Shown one piece after another: positions 23,709-36,300 of a stretch of DNA of 64,000 nucleotides. Origin of the DNA: Bifiguratus adelaidae. Taxonomy: Eukaryota > Mucoromycota > Endogonomycetes > Endogonales. Within the stretch, counting starts at the first letter, position 1; every line of letters starts with the position of its first letter. The stretch lies in assembly GCA_002261195.1 (NCBI GenBank), contig MVBO01000005.1:109403-173402 (forward strand), written 5' to 3'. The notes beneath the pieces were generated by a model, which saw only the letters and a program-made list of their open reading frames with translations, had not been told where the DNA came from and did not search any database. Made by a program: the position numbers and the translations under genes.

Positions 23709-25532
23709 TTATAATTTGTATCTAAAGTACATGTTTTCACGGTCCGTGAGATCCCGTCTGGCGATATCCACCAATTCTTCCCATGTGGGTTGTTTATCGC
23801 CTTGCAATGCATCTCTGCGCTTGTTCTCGCGTCGTAGCGCCCACCGGATGAAGAGGGTGAGAAACATGCAGACCACACAACAGATAAGCGTAATGGTGAG
23901 ACCGCGGTGGTAGGTGGGTGGATCAGTAAAGCATTGGGGAGCAATAATGTTGCCAATGGCGTATCCAAGCATAAAGACGGCGTGAGCGGTGACCTTCTTG
24001 GTGTGACCGACAAAAGTTTGGGGAAGCCATGATAGAGCAATGATAAAGGTGACGGTAAAGGAGGTGAGCAAGTAGACACTGGCGAGAAGGCCAGCAACGT
24101 TGCTGCGCGATAGACTGGTCAGGATGGCTGTACCGATGATCATGGGGATCCAGTAGATGCACATGACATAGGCTCGTGAATTAAATCGAGTACTCAGCTG
24201 CGAACCACTGATCAAGAATATACATTGCATGACGCCGATTGGGATGGTGAGGAGGATGGTTTGGAATGAGCTGAAGCCAATGCCTTGAATGATTAATTGT
24301 CCAAAACCTATCGGTAACACATCAGCATGCACGGACGTCAATGCTTGAGAGCGCGTTTATACATACTTGAAATCGCATTGGGAATGTTGGTCAGGAGAAC
24401 GAGGACAAAGAAGAGCCACATGTGAGGATCCAAGAGACACTCTTTCACTTGATAAGCCTTAAAGGTGCGATGTTCCTCGGTCTGATTGTCCCGCAACATA
24501 TACTCCAACAGATCCTTTTCATCTTGAGTAAGCCATTTCGCATCGCGTGGTGAACCGGCGTAGGTGAAGCTATGCATGAAAAGGTCAAACACTGGCGACT
24601 TCATCTTGGGACGGTCGCTCACTTACAATGCAATTATGCCGACGACAACAGTCAGCAGTCCAGGAAGCAGAAAGCACCATTGCCAGCTTTTAAGATGTCC
24701 GAGTCCCTCCATGCGCGAGATACCTATGCCAATCAACGATCCGACCATACCTGCGCTGGATCAGTAACCAAAACAGAACGTGCGGATCACAAGACTTACT
24801 GGACAATCCGTTGGCACAGAACCAATAACCTATTCGAGAAGCCATAGTCTGTCGATCGTAAAATAGGGATGTGGACAAGGTGAACGCCGGTGTTACACTA
24901 GCGCATGGTGGGTCAGCTGCGGCTTACCATATTTGCATAGCGTGAAACGCTCAGACTTACCCAGCTTCCATGAGGCCGAGAAAGAAACGGACCGTCATCA
25001 ACGAAGCAAAAGTCGTGGAGGCTGCGTGACAGCAGAGAACAGCACCCCAAAGGATCAAGGACACGGACAGGTACTTGCCGATCGAAAAGCGTTGCATCAG
25101 GAAATTAGAAGGGAATTCGGAGAGGAGAAAACCAAAGTAAAAGATGGAGGATAGCCAGCTGTATTCGCCGGCGCTCAGGTTTGCGTCCTTGAGAATACCG
25201 AGAATGGCCGCCAAACCTAATGCATCATCAGCACATGACGAGAATTAGGTATAAAGCTAGATTAAACATACTCAACGTTGTCTTATCAAAGAATTGCAGA
25301 AAGTAGACGACCCTACATCGAGATTAGCCGCAAATCTTCACTTGCATCGCACGCGTCGACCCACTTACAGCATGAACGGCAGCATCCGAGTGTCAATCTT
25401 TCGCTTGAGTTTCCGCTCGGCCTCGATCTGATCTGGTGAGTCTGGATCATAATGACCAAATCGTTCACGCTTCTCGGGAGGCAAGGTCGCCACGTACTCG
25501 GCCTCTTGTACTTGTATCTTTTCTGCTTCCAT
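23709..25532 (-). CDS. MFS anion:cation symporter, allantoate-permease (DAL5/TNA1) type
   Basis: Twelve-helix major facilitator, family ACS (fungal nicotinate, allantoate, pantothenate and biotin carriers). ATG at 25532 starts MEAEKIQVQEAEYVATLPPE. The N-terminal exon ends RKLKRKIDTRMLPFML, typical of this family. Exons then read GLAAILGILKDANLSAGEY, YSWLSSIFYFGFLLSEFPSN, MTVRFFLGLMEAG (the family's TM4 motif), TPAFTLSTSLFYDRQTMASR, DPHMWLFFVLVLLTNIPNAI, FGQLIIQGIGFSSFQTILL and HTKKVTAHAVFMLGYAIGN. The C terminus WEELVDIARRDLTDRENMYF is also typical of Dal5-like proteins. Seven to eight introns are used and all exons are open. Length is about 480 residues. A decayed duplicate lies immediately upstream. 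Substrate cannot be read from sequence. Confidence 0.88.
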
Positions 25533-25899
25533 GATACTTAAAACACTCCCGGGAAATTGATCCTTTTATACAATGCTTATCATGACGATAAACACTGTCG
25601 TGAGAACATCGAGGAGATAGGAACACACAATGGAGCATTCGCGTGACCGCCATCTTTGGCCATTTCCATAAATGGTAAGGATCACTCGTCCGATTCTTCG
25701 GGACGTGAGATTACTTGGGCGGACAGTGCGGTGGTCGCAACCTCAAACGCGATGCGGCAAGGCCGCTATGGGTACCTTTTGTCGGACCATGGATATATTG
25801 GAAGCGACAAACAAGATGATTTTGGTGTTTCACAGGTAGATACATTATGAGATCAGGGATAAAGCCTGCCTAAACCTGATCCTTCCGGAAGCTCATGGT
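25533..25899. other. Spacer between MFS gene and its decayed duplicate
   Basis: About 370 bp upstream of the intact MFS start. No coding frame of note. It should contain the promoter of the intact copy. TATA-like text (TTTTATACAATG) occurs on the minus strand close to 25570-25560, about 30 bp upstream of the start codon. Confidence 0.35.
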
Positions 25900-27751
25900 T
25901 CATAGGGATGGAGCGGAGCTTGTCACGTGTTCCATTGACAACTTATACCCAACATACATATTTTCTTGGTTGGTCAGATCCCGTCTGGCGATATCCACCA
26001 ATTCTTCCCATGTGGGTTGTTTATCGCCTTGCAATGCATCTCTGCGCTTGTTCTCGCGCCATAGCGCCCACCGAATGAAGAGGATGAGAAGCGTACAGAC
26101 AGCTCAACAGAATAAGCGTAATGGTGAGACCGCGGTAGTAGGTGGGTGGATCAGCAAAGCATTGGGGAGCAATAATGTTGCCGATGGCGTATCCGACCAT
26201 ATAGACGGCGTGAGCGGTGACCTTTTTGGTGTGACCAACAAACCTTTGAGGAAGCCATGATAGCCCAATGATGAAGGTCACGGTAAATGATACGACAACG
26301 TATGTACCGAGGAGTAGGCCGGCGACGTTGTCACGCGGTGAGGTAAACAACATCACTGTACCAACGACCAAGGGTACCCAGTAAAAGCACCTGACATAGG
26401 CGCTGTGATTTGAGTCGAGCTCTTAGCCATTCGCCACCGACTTGAAATATTATGAGCGTGGCACCTGTTGGTAGTGATAGGAGGATGTTGTCAAAGGAGC
26501 TGAAGCCGAAGCCTTGAGTGTTCAAGTGTCCAAATGCTGAAACGTTCCAGTCAGTCTCCAAACGTGTGATTCCAAACAGAGAATGGTACAACATACTTTG
26601 AATTGGGTTACAAATCATAGTGAGGGCAACAGAGATGATAAAGAGCTACATATGCGGATCCAAAAGACATTCTTTTACCTGATAAACCTTGACGGGCGTT
26701 GCTCCTCGTCTCGCAGCATGAACTCCAAGAGAGCCTTTTCTTCTAGAGTAAGCCAGTTAGCGTCGCTAGGTGATCCGGCATAGGTGAAGCTGTGCATGGA
26801 AATGTTAAGACAAATGCGATTCACATGAAATTGATCACTTACTTACGATGCAATTATATGACAACCAAACGTGAGTAGTCCGGGAAGAAGAAAACACCTT
26901 TGCCAGCTCTTTACGCGTCCCCATACATCCCTGTGCGAGATGCGCAGGCCGATCAATGATCCGAACATGGCTAAGACACGAAGATAGCTATCAGTCTCAA
27001 CACCCAGGGCCGATCACAAAATTTTGCTCGAAATCCGTTGGCACGAAACCAGTACCCTATCCGAGAAGCCATATCTTTCTATCGTAAAACAGCGACGTCG
27101 ACAAGGTGAATGCCGGTGTCACACTAGGATTTGGTTCATGATTGATCCCATCATGAATGACAGAACCGGCGTTTATGCTTACCCAGCTTCCAGTACACCG
27201 AGAAAGAATCGAACTGTCATCAGAGCCGGGATTGATGAGGCAGCATGGCAACAGAAAATAGTACCCCACAAAGCGAGCGTGATGGAGATGTACTTGCCAA
27301 TGGGAAAGCATTGCATGAGGAAGTTGGACGGAATTTCGGCGAGGAGGAAACCAAATAAAAGATGGAGGTAAGCCAGTTGTATTGACTAGGACTAAGCTTT
27401 GCTTCCTTTAGTATACCGAGAATGGCCGCTAAACCTAAGCACCACAAGCACACGGCGAGAGAGAGGTAAAAGGTGGAGTTCAAACATACTCAATGTTGCA
27501 TTGTCGAATAATTTGCAGAAAATTATATAGCTCTACATAATGCTTTAGCCGAAGCTGAAATTCTTCAAAGACAGTTCCAGCCACTTACAGCATGAACGGT
27601 ATCGTTCGCTTGTCAATTTTCCGCTTGAGCTTCGCTCAGTTTTGACTTGCTCTGGCGATTCTGGATCATATTTTCGTAATTGTTCCTGCTTCTCGGGAGG
27701 CAGCGGCTCCACATACTCTGCTTCTTCTACTCGTGCTTTTTCTGTGTCAAT
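25900..27751 (-). pseudogene. Decayed tandem duplicate of the MFS (allantoate-permease-type) gene
   Basis: Exon by exon this region parallels the intact gene at 23709-25532 (LPPEKQEQLRKYDPESPEQ, AAILGILKEAKLSPSQYNW, TPAFTLSTSLFYDRK, HTKKVTAHAVYMVGYAIGNI). It carries many lesions. The start codon is ATT instead of ATG (27751-27749). One base is missing near 27630 after the KTER segment, and one near 27355 in the SIFYFGFLL equivalent. The splice donor near 27022 is lost (GCAAAA where the intact copy has GTAAGT). A TGG-to-TAG stop lies at 26648-26646 in the DPHMWLFF motif. There are one-base insertions near 26402 and 26110. Codon-level similarity remains high and the intron layout is the same, so the duplication preceded decay. 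Non-functional status is strongly supported by the sum of lesions. Confidence 0.88.
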
Positions 27752-27999
27752 GGTATACACAACGCCATAAAGGTAGTATGCTCCTTTTTATACCGTGATC
27801 TTTTCCTTCGGCAAACCATTTCCTGGATCTGAGAACCTTAACTCCTATCGCGCACAATGGACCCAAATGCGACCCAAATCAGGTGACCCATCGTTTTCCT
27901 TAGCAAATTCACGAGTTTATGCTTGACTCTGTTGTCCTGCGCGTGCGGCAATGCCGCTTATCCGCATTTAGGAAGACTGATAATATGATACAGGGTATA

Positions 28000-29657
28000 T
28001 TAGAAGGCGAGAAAGAGAGTTCGCTTCTTTCCCAATGGGTAGACAATAAGATCAGCGAGAAATATACCTATAGTAATCGAGATGGCAATCAGGATCATTT
28101 GGCCCGCAAACTTCGTGCCTTGGATGGAATTTTGTTCAAGAAGGGACAAGACGCTCTCTACACTGAACAAAGTTTAGTCCCACGCTTGCGTTGTGCATAG
28201 CTTACCCTAAACTTCCCGGAGCGAGAATAACTATACCGGATAATAGAGGCGCAAAAGCGAATCCACGCTGAGGGATATGACGATCCAGGGAAACAGCGGT
28301 ATATACAGCAAGGGAGAAATCGTCATGCCCGTCGCCTGCTCCGTAGTATCGGGATGAAAGGCTTCCCAAGTTTGACTCCCAATCTCCAGTCCATGGCCAA
28401 GAAAGAGTGACACCATGAGGGAATAGGCCATCCGGATGGTGCCGGAAAGGATATTGTGTGAAGACAATTCCATAATGGCGCATGTAAGTGTGTATCCTGG
28501 TAGTAGCATGACGATGGCTCCAAGTGCTGTGGTTGAGAAGGTGACATAATGATGCAAGGATCGAATTATGATGGCAATGATCGATGCACACTCTATCTCA
28601 TACACATTGCCAAACATTGGATTTCGCTGGGCCAGAAGCGAAAGGATGCCTACGACCAGACCGAGAAACCCACAGACAACGCCAGCGATAAGGGTACCAT
28701 TAAAGAAGATAAGACAGAACAAGGCGCTCACCACACCAAAGGATGCGAGGATCGGCAAGGCACCCCAAGTAGGTGGTGACATGAAGACCTTGTCGAGTTG
28801 CATCATGCCTTGACTGACCGTAATACGCATTTTTGCCACATCACAGGCAACACGATCAACTTTAGCGAGTTTGTCCATATCGAAACCGGCTGATAATCGT
28901 AATAGATGCGTTTCGGAGGTATGTGTTTCCGGATCACCAAAACTGATGAGCATCAAACCGGGTATGTATGCGTAACTACCATCGACATTGAGTGTTCTGG
29001 ATGAGTGTACCAGTGCGTCCTCCTAGAAGGCATCTTCAATGTTGAGACCACTTTTGCATCCAATGACATGGGCCAATGACTTACAATGCGATGTGCGGGT
29101 GCTCCATATCGAACCAATCCCTTTCCCAACTTGACAAGAAAATCCTGCTTCTCAAGCATGTTATTTAGCGCTTGTGCAATGACCTTGGCGTCCTCACTGA
29201 ATTGCGCATCCGACGATGTGGGTGAATCCTTGTCGTCTTCACTTTCGGTACTTGGTCGACGACTCTGCGGAAGTTTTGGGCCATACAATCGCTCGCGCCT
29301 TCTTTTTTTCGCACGCAACCGCTGTCTTTGACGATCTTTCCGTAACGTCTCTATAAATTTGAGTCGCAAAAGTTGAGAAAGTACACCTGCTCCTCGCAAG
29401 GCGCTAGAGGACGATGAAGAGGTGGACATGGCTAATTTTGGCAAAGGCGTTGCCTGGTCCTCTATTTCCAAAGTCAAATGTTCCTTTTGGCCATCCTTGC
29501 CATCTTCGTGGCTCGTAATATGGTGTAGATTGAATGTTGGTGGGGATCGGAGAATAGTCTGAGAGAGGAGTCCATCATGATGCTCCAGAGGATGTGAAGT
29601 GGTGATCAATGGCGGAGATTCTGTTGAGGTGTGATTGACAAAGTACTGATATGCCAT
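28000..29657 (-). CDS. PRM10/ThrE-family membrane protein, apparently damaged in its C-terminal half
   Basis: Fungal pheromone-regulated membrane protein 10 family (DUF1212 plus ThrE_2), related to bacterial threonine/serine exporters. ATG 29657. A long hydrophilic N-terminal region with a basic run (LRAKKRRRERLYG) is followed by NMLEKQDFLVKLGKGLVRYG and GAPAHRI, the family signature. After an intron (about 29088-29023) come EDALVHSSRTLNVDGSYAYI and PGLMLISFGDPETHTSET, then helices through LLPGYTLTCAIMELSSHNIL and SLFLGHGLEIGSQTW. Past LYIPLFPWIVI (about 28300-28270) the frame ends in a stop near 28233. The next conserved block FAFAPLLSGIVILAPGSLG lies in another frame, and about 50 residues usually found between them are missing. 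The last exon (about 28150-28000) encodes GKKRTLFLAF. Either an internal deletion with frame change or an assembly collapse. Confidence 0.72.
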
Positions 29658-30192
29658 GCTCTCAAGAAAGAGAAATCTAATCGCATGGTATGGAAAAGTA
29701 TTTTAAAGCCGGATATCGAAGGTACGTATTACCTCAAACGGGTATCTGCGCGTGAACACTAAACAGCCTATCGGAGATTGCTACAACTGGCGCTGTTGCT
29801 GACACAATATGCGGGTAGGTGCATCTGTTAGGGCGATGGTCCGAATTGGATCCGATTGCATGGAATGGTCAATTTGGAAACCTCATCTGGATTTTCATTG
29901 CTCAATTGTGAATCTCGTCCGTCCGATCGTTGAGTATGCGCATGCATACGGAATTGTATGAATTACTGCAATGGAATTCCCATTGATGATTTCGTATTGC
30001 ATTCAATGAAGATCGATGAATACGTGTCAAAGAGTCTAATGCTTACAGTAGCCATGTAGAGAATATCATCTTTTTCGAGCACAACAGGGTCTTGCTCTGT
30101 GGCATCGGATACCTCAGCACGCCGTACAATGAATGAAATGAATTAATAGCTTTGTTGGTGATCGGCCGTGAGGTTCTTTGCGAGGCACACCA
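29658..30192. other. Divergent intergenic region
   Basis: About 535 bp between the PRM10-like start (minus strand) and EMC8/9 start (plus strand). It is rich in short AT-rich words (several GAATTG/ATTGAA repeats around 29930-30010). No open frame is credible. It presumably contains promoters for both genes; no specific site is recognised. Confidence 0.4.
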
Positions 30193-31014
30193 ATGGTTCA
30201 ATACACACTATCGGCCGCTGCCTACGGCGTACCGATTCTGCACGCACTCAAATACCCAGCATCGGAGGTGCTGGGTTTAATATTAGGCAAGCAAGAAGGC
30301 GATGACAAGAATGTAACCATAGAAACAAGTATTCCATTGCTTCATCAGTGGACAGTCTTGACGCCGATGTTGGAAGTTGCTCTGGAGCAGGTAAAGCTTT
30401 TGTGCACTAAGCCGCGGTGACAAGGTGCAAGACTCAACTGAGTCGTCTTATTTCATCTTTAGGCTGATCTGTATGCCACCAAGCGTAACCTCAAGATTTC
30501 CGGATTGTATTACGCCGGCGCTTCGTCGTCAGGACTCACCATTCCTTCTCACGTCACCAAGATAGCTGAGAAGATACGCAACAACAGCACATTTGATACG
30601 CCTATACTCGCGGTTCGTTAGCAGGTGATTCAGGTGACGCAATTGAGGACTAAATGTCTCTTTAGATTGACAACAATAAGGTGAAGGATGACCAGCTTGA
30701 TACGATGCTGGTGGTAAGCCATTCCGGCAGCATGCTTAGTCATATTGACTAACTGTGCTTTGTTGCGCCTTCATCAGCCCTTCCTGTACAAGGATAACCA
30801 ATGGCGCGCTCAGCGGACAACATTCGGGGCGGTCGACGCGACAGCTTCGGTTCAAAGCATATCCTTTACACTTCAAGACAAACAACAATCGCTCAACGCG
30901 ATAGAGGCTGTACTTGACAAGCAGGGTTATGACAAGCTTGTAGATTTTGACGATCACTTGGAAGATGTCAGCCTGGATTGGTTCTCCGCCGAGACTCTGA
31001 TATCTGCAAAATAG
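30193..31014 (+). CDS. ER membrane complex subunit EMC8/EMC9
   Basis: EMC8/9 is a cytosolic subunit of the ER membrane complex, which inserts tail-anchored and multipass proteins. ATG at 30193 gives MVQYTLSAAAYGVPILHALK, then YPASEVLGLILGKQEG, matching the MPN-like fold of the UPF0172 family. Exon 1 ends TPMLEVALEQ. Exon 2 begins ADLYATKRNLKISGLYYAGA and contains KIAEKIRNNSTFDTPILA. A short exon IDNNKVKDDQLDTMLV (about 30666-30713) follows. The final exon PFLYKDNQWRAQRTTFGAVD runs to LEDVSLDWFSAETLISAK and TAG at 31012-31014. Length is about 200 residues, normal for the family. As usual for EMC8/9 the JAMM metal motif is absent. All exons are open. Budding yeast lacks this subunit, so its presence fits a non-yeast fungus. 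Confidence 0.88.
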
Positions 31015-31541
31015 AGAATGACAGGGATGCCTTCTATCACCATATAATTTTGTCTTATCTCTCTGTTTGTCACCGGGACTGGTCAAATATGTGTCAGCCA
31101 ACAATGTGGCGATTAATAAGTTAACACGTAATATCTAGATTGGCTTAAATCGGACCTGAGCCTCACCTGGCTGAGCCAACATATATACGTCTTTAATACG
31201 GACACTTGCAGTCTACCACCGACGAGAACAAGACCCGCCGAAACTCTCACAGTCACCCTAGCATCGCAAGTTCAATCTGACGAGAGATCTTAAAATATGC
31301 AAGAGTGCATTGTCCCCACCCGAGTATCAACCTGTTTACCCCAGAAGGTCACACATACGTTCCGACATTCGCAATGGTGGTCAGTTGTCAAAAGCAAGAC
31401 GACGGATGACATCACCAGGGCCTTAACGCTCGAGCGTTGCCTAATATGGCATGAGCACAGGGTACGCGTTCGATCACTGCCATTCTAGTAATTTGGCTCC
31501 CGGCATATATAGAACGAGGGAGGCGATAAACGCCGAACTCC
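31015..31541. other. Intergenic, upstream of the S53 peptidase
   Basis: About 530 bp without a credible gene. A TATATA hexamer sits at 31506-31511, 31-36 bp before the peptidase ATG, which is close for a fungal TATA box but could serve if the leader is very short. Other AT-rich words (CATATATACG near 31180) are present. No RNA gene is recognised. Confidence 0.35.
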
Positions 31542-33268
31542 ATGAGTTGCAACCCGTTGCCTTATCTGCGTAGAGCATTCGGAACAAGACCAATGCCAGT
31601 CTCGCAGCGTGTTAACTTACCTTTTACTCACCACAACATACCTTCCGGTGCCAAGTCGCACGCTCCTGTTGACCCTGAGCAGCACTTGGATGTGACAGTG
31701 TACTTGAGACCTGCAAGCAATGAGCTGAAGCAAGTCATTGACGATATTGTGGCTGGCAAACGCCAGCCCTTTACGCGTGAAAAATATCAGCACAAGTTTG
31801 GGGCAAGCGACAAGGATATTGAACACATGAGAAAGTTCGCCGATGAACACCATCTCAAGGTGAAGCACGTACATCATGCTGCGCGCAGTATGGTTCTTGA
31901 TGGCTCTGTAAAGCACATCTGTGCCGCATTTCCAAGCAAAAATTGACAATTACGACTTTGAAAGGGATGGCAAAAAGTACTCTCACCGATACCAGTCTGG
32001 AGCTCTTTCTGTGCCCCAGACCTACGCCGATTTGATCACCGGAGTCTTTGGTTTTGACACTCGACCCAGCGCTAGACCCTTGTACCACCGCCGTAAAGCC
32101 TCAGCAGCAGCCGCCGCTACGGGATCGTTCAATCCCAATCAAGTCGCTCAGCTCTACAACTTTCCGACTCAGGGCAATGGCTCGGGCCAGACCGTCGGCA
32201 TTATTGAACTCGGCGGTGGCTACGATGCCAACCAACTTTCGCAGTACTTTAATTCCCTTGGCGTCTCGCCCACCCCTGTCGTATCTGACGTATCGGTAGA
32301 TGGCGGCTCAAACTCTCCTTCGGACCCTAACGGAGCCGACGGTGAAGTCCAACTTGACATTGAAGTGGTCGGATGCGTTGCCCCTGGAGCCAAGATTGTT
32401 GTGTACTTCGCTCCCAATACCGACCAAGGCTTCGTTGACGCCATCACACAGGCCGTTCATGACACGACCAACAAGCCTTCTATCTTGTCCATCAGCTGGG
32501 GCAGCGCCGAATCTGCCTGGACATCGCAAGCCCGCGATAGCATGGATCAGGCTTTCCAAGCTGCAGCCTCCATGGGCGTCACTGTTTGCGTTGCTGCCGG
32601 CGATACCGGTAGCCAAGATAGTGGTACCGGCAACAATGTCGATTTTCCCGCTTCGAACCCTTATGTGCTTGGATGCGGAGGCACATTCTTGCAAGGCAAG
32701 GGCAATCAAATCACGAGCGAGACGGTCTGGGATGACAACCCCACCTCTTCGGCCACAGGCGGTGGTGTCAGTCAGGTCTACTCCTTGCCATCATGGCAAG
32801 CCAACAAACAAGTCACCGCTACGGGTCAATCGCCTACCGCGCTCACCATGCGCGGCGTTCCTGACGTTGCTGGAGACGCTGGTAAGTGGCCGATTTGAAT
32901 CACAACTTGGTCTAAGCTATCGTCTAGATCCCAACTCCGGCTACAATATATCGGTTGACGGACAAACCACGATTATTGGGGGTACAAGCGCAGTTGCTCC
33001 TCTTTGGGCAGGTTTGATCGCCTTGCTCAATGAACAGCTCGGCAAACCGCTCGGTTACGCGAACCCAACCCTCTACGGCTTGTCCTCTGGTTTCAATGAT
33101 ATTACCTCGGGTAACAATGGAGCCTACCAAGCGCAACAAGGTTGGGATACTTGTACTGGTCTTGGATCTCCCAATGGCGCTCAATTGCTTAATGCTCTGC
33201 AATCCTCCTCCACCGGAACTGCAGGCCAATCGCTTCACTACCAGAATCCTCAGAATGCCCGAGTGTAA
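31542..33268 (+). CDS. Kumamolisin-like S53 (sedolisin) serine-carboxyl peptidase, one apparent frameshift
   Basis: Acid-acting endopeptidase family. ATG 31542. The pro-domain ([48 protein letters not shown]) matches the activation domain of bacterial kumamolisins. The catalytic domain follows: [32 protein letters not shown] (the Glu and Asp of the Ser-Glu-Asp triad, four apart), [49 protein letters not shown] (oxyanion Asp) and [13 protein letters not shown] (catalytic Ser, about 32978-33016). A Ca-site-like FNDIT and [12 protein letters not shown] end completes it. One intron (about 32881-32926) lies before DPNSGYN. The frame must shift by one base near 31929-31933, between CAAF and [10 protein letters not shown]. 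No signal peptide is seen. Closest in style to bacterial, not fungal TPP1-type, sedolisins; transfer is inferred. Confidence 0.82.
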
Positions 33269-33307
33269 ATTTGTGTCCATTGTTTGAATACATCCGATGC
33301 CTTTGGA

Positions 33308-36300
33308 ATGTGCGCATTGTTGGGTAGACGAGGAGGGTTTGGCTCGCTGAAATGGCTTTACATTCGTCCTGTATCGACTAAAGTACCCAAACCTCAGCGG
33401 CCCATGGCCAAAAGTTATGATCCCGTGAGTGTTTGCGGATTGACATGGCGTCCTGAACACTAGCTCATGAAGCGTTAGAGCGTCGTGGAACAAGGGTGGT
33501 ATGAGTGGTGGGAGAGTGAAGGTGAGAAGATTCATGCGCTCGCTGCTCAAGCCCCCTTACGGACTTGCGCGTATGCCCTCTAGGTTTCTTTACGCGTTCC
33601 AGTGCTCAGACGTCTGGTCTCGCGCGTCAACCCGAATATACCATGATTACGCCGCCTCCCAATGTCACAGGATCCCTTCATATCGGTCACGCATTGACCT
33701 TTAGCATACAGGTATGCGTGCGGTGCCGGATGATGATTGCTCATGCTCATGTTATGAATATTAAACCTTCCAGGATGCCTTGGTACGTTGGAGGAGAATG
33801 AAGGGCGAAGACGTCAAGTGGATTCCTGGCATAGATCATGCCGGTATCGGCACGCAATCGGTGGTGGAAAAGGATTTGATGCGACGAAAACAGGTATGTC
33901 AGTGTCCATCATGATTCATTAATCCTCAACATTTGATCAGATATCAAGGCATGATTTGGGAAGAGACGCTTTTATTGAGCAAGTGTATACCTGGAAGGAG
34001 ACCTACGGAAACAAGATTATAGACCAAATTGTAAGTATAGGCCTCAGCGTGGTGGAATCAAGATACGTGTTCATTATTCGCCATTTAGAGAAAGCTCGGT
34101 GTGTCTGTCGACTGGGAAAGGTCCTTCTTTACCATGGATACCCTCCGAAGTGAAGCGGTGACTGCAGCCTTTTGTCAATTGCACAAAGATAGGCTTATCT
34201 ACCGAGATACCCGTCTCATCAATTGGTGTTGTGCTTTACAGACGGCTATATCGGACATCGAAGTAGAGCACGAAACGATACAGGGTAGAACGTTATTGGA
34301 AGTGCCGAGTGGACCAGAAAAGTACGTGGCGAGGTTTATTGAGGTTCTTGTACTCATGCTTTTCGTAGGGTGGAATTTGGAGTATTGCACGAGTTTGCTT
34401 ATCCACTAGAGCATCCCGCCGAGGACATCAAGGAGTTGGTTGTAGCAACAACACGCGTCGAGACGATGATTGGTGATTGTGCTGTTGCCGTTCATCCTGA
34501 AGATCCGCGATATAGGGTACGTAGCCGTGGTTTTGGAGCTTCCGTTCGTTGACAACTTCTAGAATGTCCAAGGTAAATTTCTGATTCACCCTATCACTGG
34601 TGCAAGGATACCTATTATTGCTGATGCGCATTTGGTGGATCCCCATTTTGGCACTGGTGCCGTCAAGGTGAGGGTCACCTTCATTTTATGAGACACAATG
34701 TATTCATTCATGCCAGATCACACCTGCACATGATGCCAATGATTATGCGTGTGCAAGAAGGCATGGTTTGGCGTTTACCTCAATTTTCGATTTGCGCGGT
34801 AGGGTGACGCTAAACATTCCGCAATTACAGGTGCGATCGTTATGCGGCTGACTATCCACCACATGCTAAAGATATGCCTTACAGGGACAAGATCGTTTCC
34901 TTGCTCGGAAACTCGTCATCAACAGGTTGAAGGAACTTGGATTGTACAGAGGGAAGGACGAGTCTTACTGCATGAGCGTTGCACGGTGCTCCCGATCCGG
35001 CGATATCATCGAGCCGATGTTGCAGCCGCAATGGTGGGTTTGGTGGCAGATTCTGCATGGGACCTTTTTGATGACCTTTTGCGCCAAGGTTTGTGCGTGT
35101 GGGTGACTTGGCAAGAAGGGTTTTGAAGGCCGTTGACGAAGGAAAGATGTCGCTGATTCCAGGGTATCACAAGGATGAACTGCAGCGATGGCTAGGTATT
35201 GTATCCACATTAAGTCCTGGGTAACGCGCTAAATTTTCCGTAGGTGACACTCAAGATTGGTGTATCTCGCGTCAATTGTGGTGGGGACATCGTATACCAG
35301 CGTACAGACTCGAATTAGATTTGCCTTCACCATCACCATTGGAAGGTGGGTTGACCGCAGACTAAAAGCAAGAAGTTTTATCTCTGACTGCTCGCTTTGA
35401 CATACCCTAGTTCCAAGTTGGGTTGTCGCTCCAACGCTTGAGGAAGCTCATGTTCAAGTCAGGGACTTCCTGCAGAGCGCAAACTTACCTTCGACGTCTT
35501 CTTATACGTTGCGACAGGTAAGGACAGCTACAGCAATGAAGCAGCCTTCTGAAGCTAACGGTTTCTCAGGATGAAGACGTATTGGACACTTGGTTCTCTT
35601 CCGCACTGCTTCCCCTCTCTGCTTTAGGGTGGAAGGGTGGAAACGGGATACCGGTCAGTTGACCGACTTGATTTCTACGTACATGACTAAAGTTTAACTT
35701 GTAGGATCGCTACCCATTGAGTCTCATGGAGACTGGGTTCGATATTCTGTTTTTTTGGGTGGCTAGGATGGCCATGCTGTGTACATATTTTGTAGACGAG
35801 CCCCCCTTCAACGACATTCTCTTGCATGCAATGGTAGCTAGATGCGATGCGCTAAAGTATTATATGAAATTCCTCATTTTTGTACTTCAGGTTCGCGATT
35901 CTCAAGGACGGAAAATGTCGAAGTCACTAGGCAACGTTATTGATCCCTTGCACATCATTCATGGCGTTTCCCTGGATACCATGATCCAGAATTTGGAGGC
36001 TAGTAATCTGAGCAAAACCGAGCAGCAAAGGTAAGACGTTGGCACTCAGCTTTTCTTCCGTCGCTAAATAATGTGTGCAGGAGCGCGAAACTATTGCAAG
36101 CCGAATACCCCCTTGGAATTCAACCCCTTGGCAGCGACGCCCTCCGCTTAGCCCTACTGGAATATACGCAACAGGCTAGTAATACAAGGTTGGATCAGCA
36201 CCAGTCATATCTAAAAGCTCTCTAGTCGCGTCAGATCAACATGGACATTAAAGAAGTCACGAGTGCTAGCCAATTCGGCAACAAGATCTGGAATCTCGTC

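Noticed and set aside
32300-33268. Second long plus-strand frame overlapping the S53 peptidase
   Set aside because: Its N-terminal part is an off-frame shadow of the peptidase; only the end (DPNSGYN onward) is real, as the second exon of that gene.
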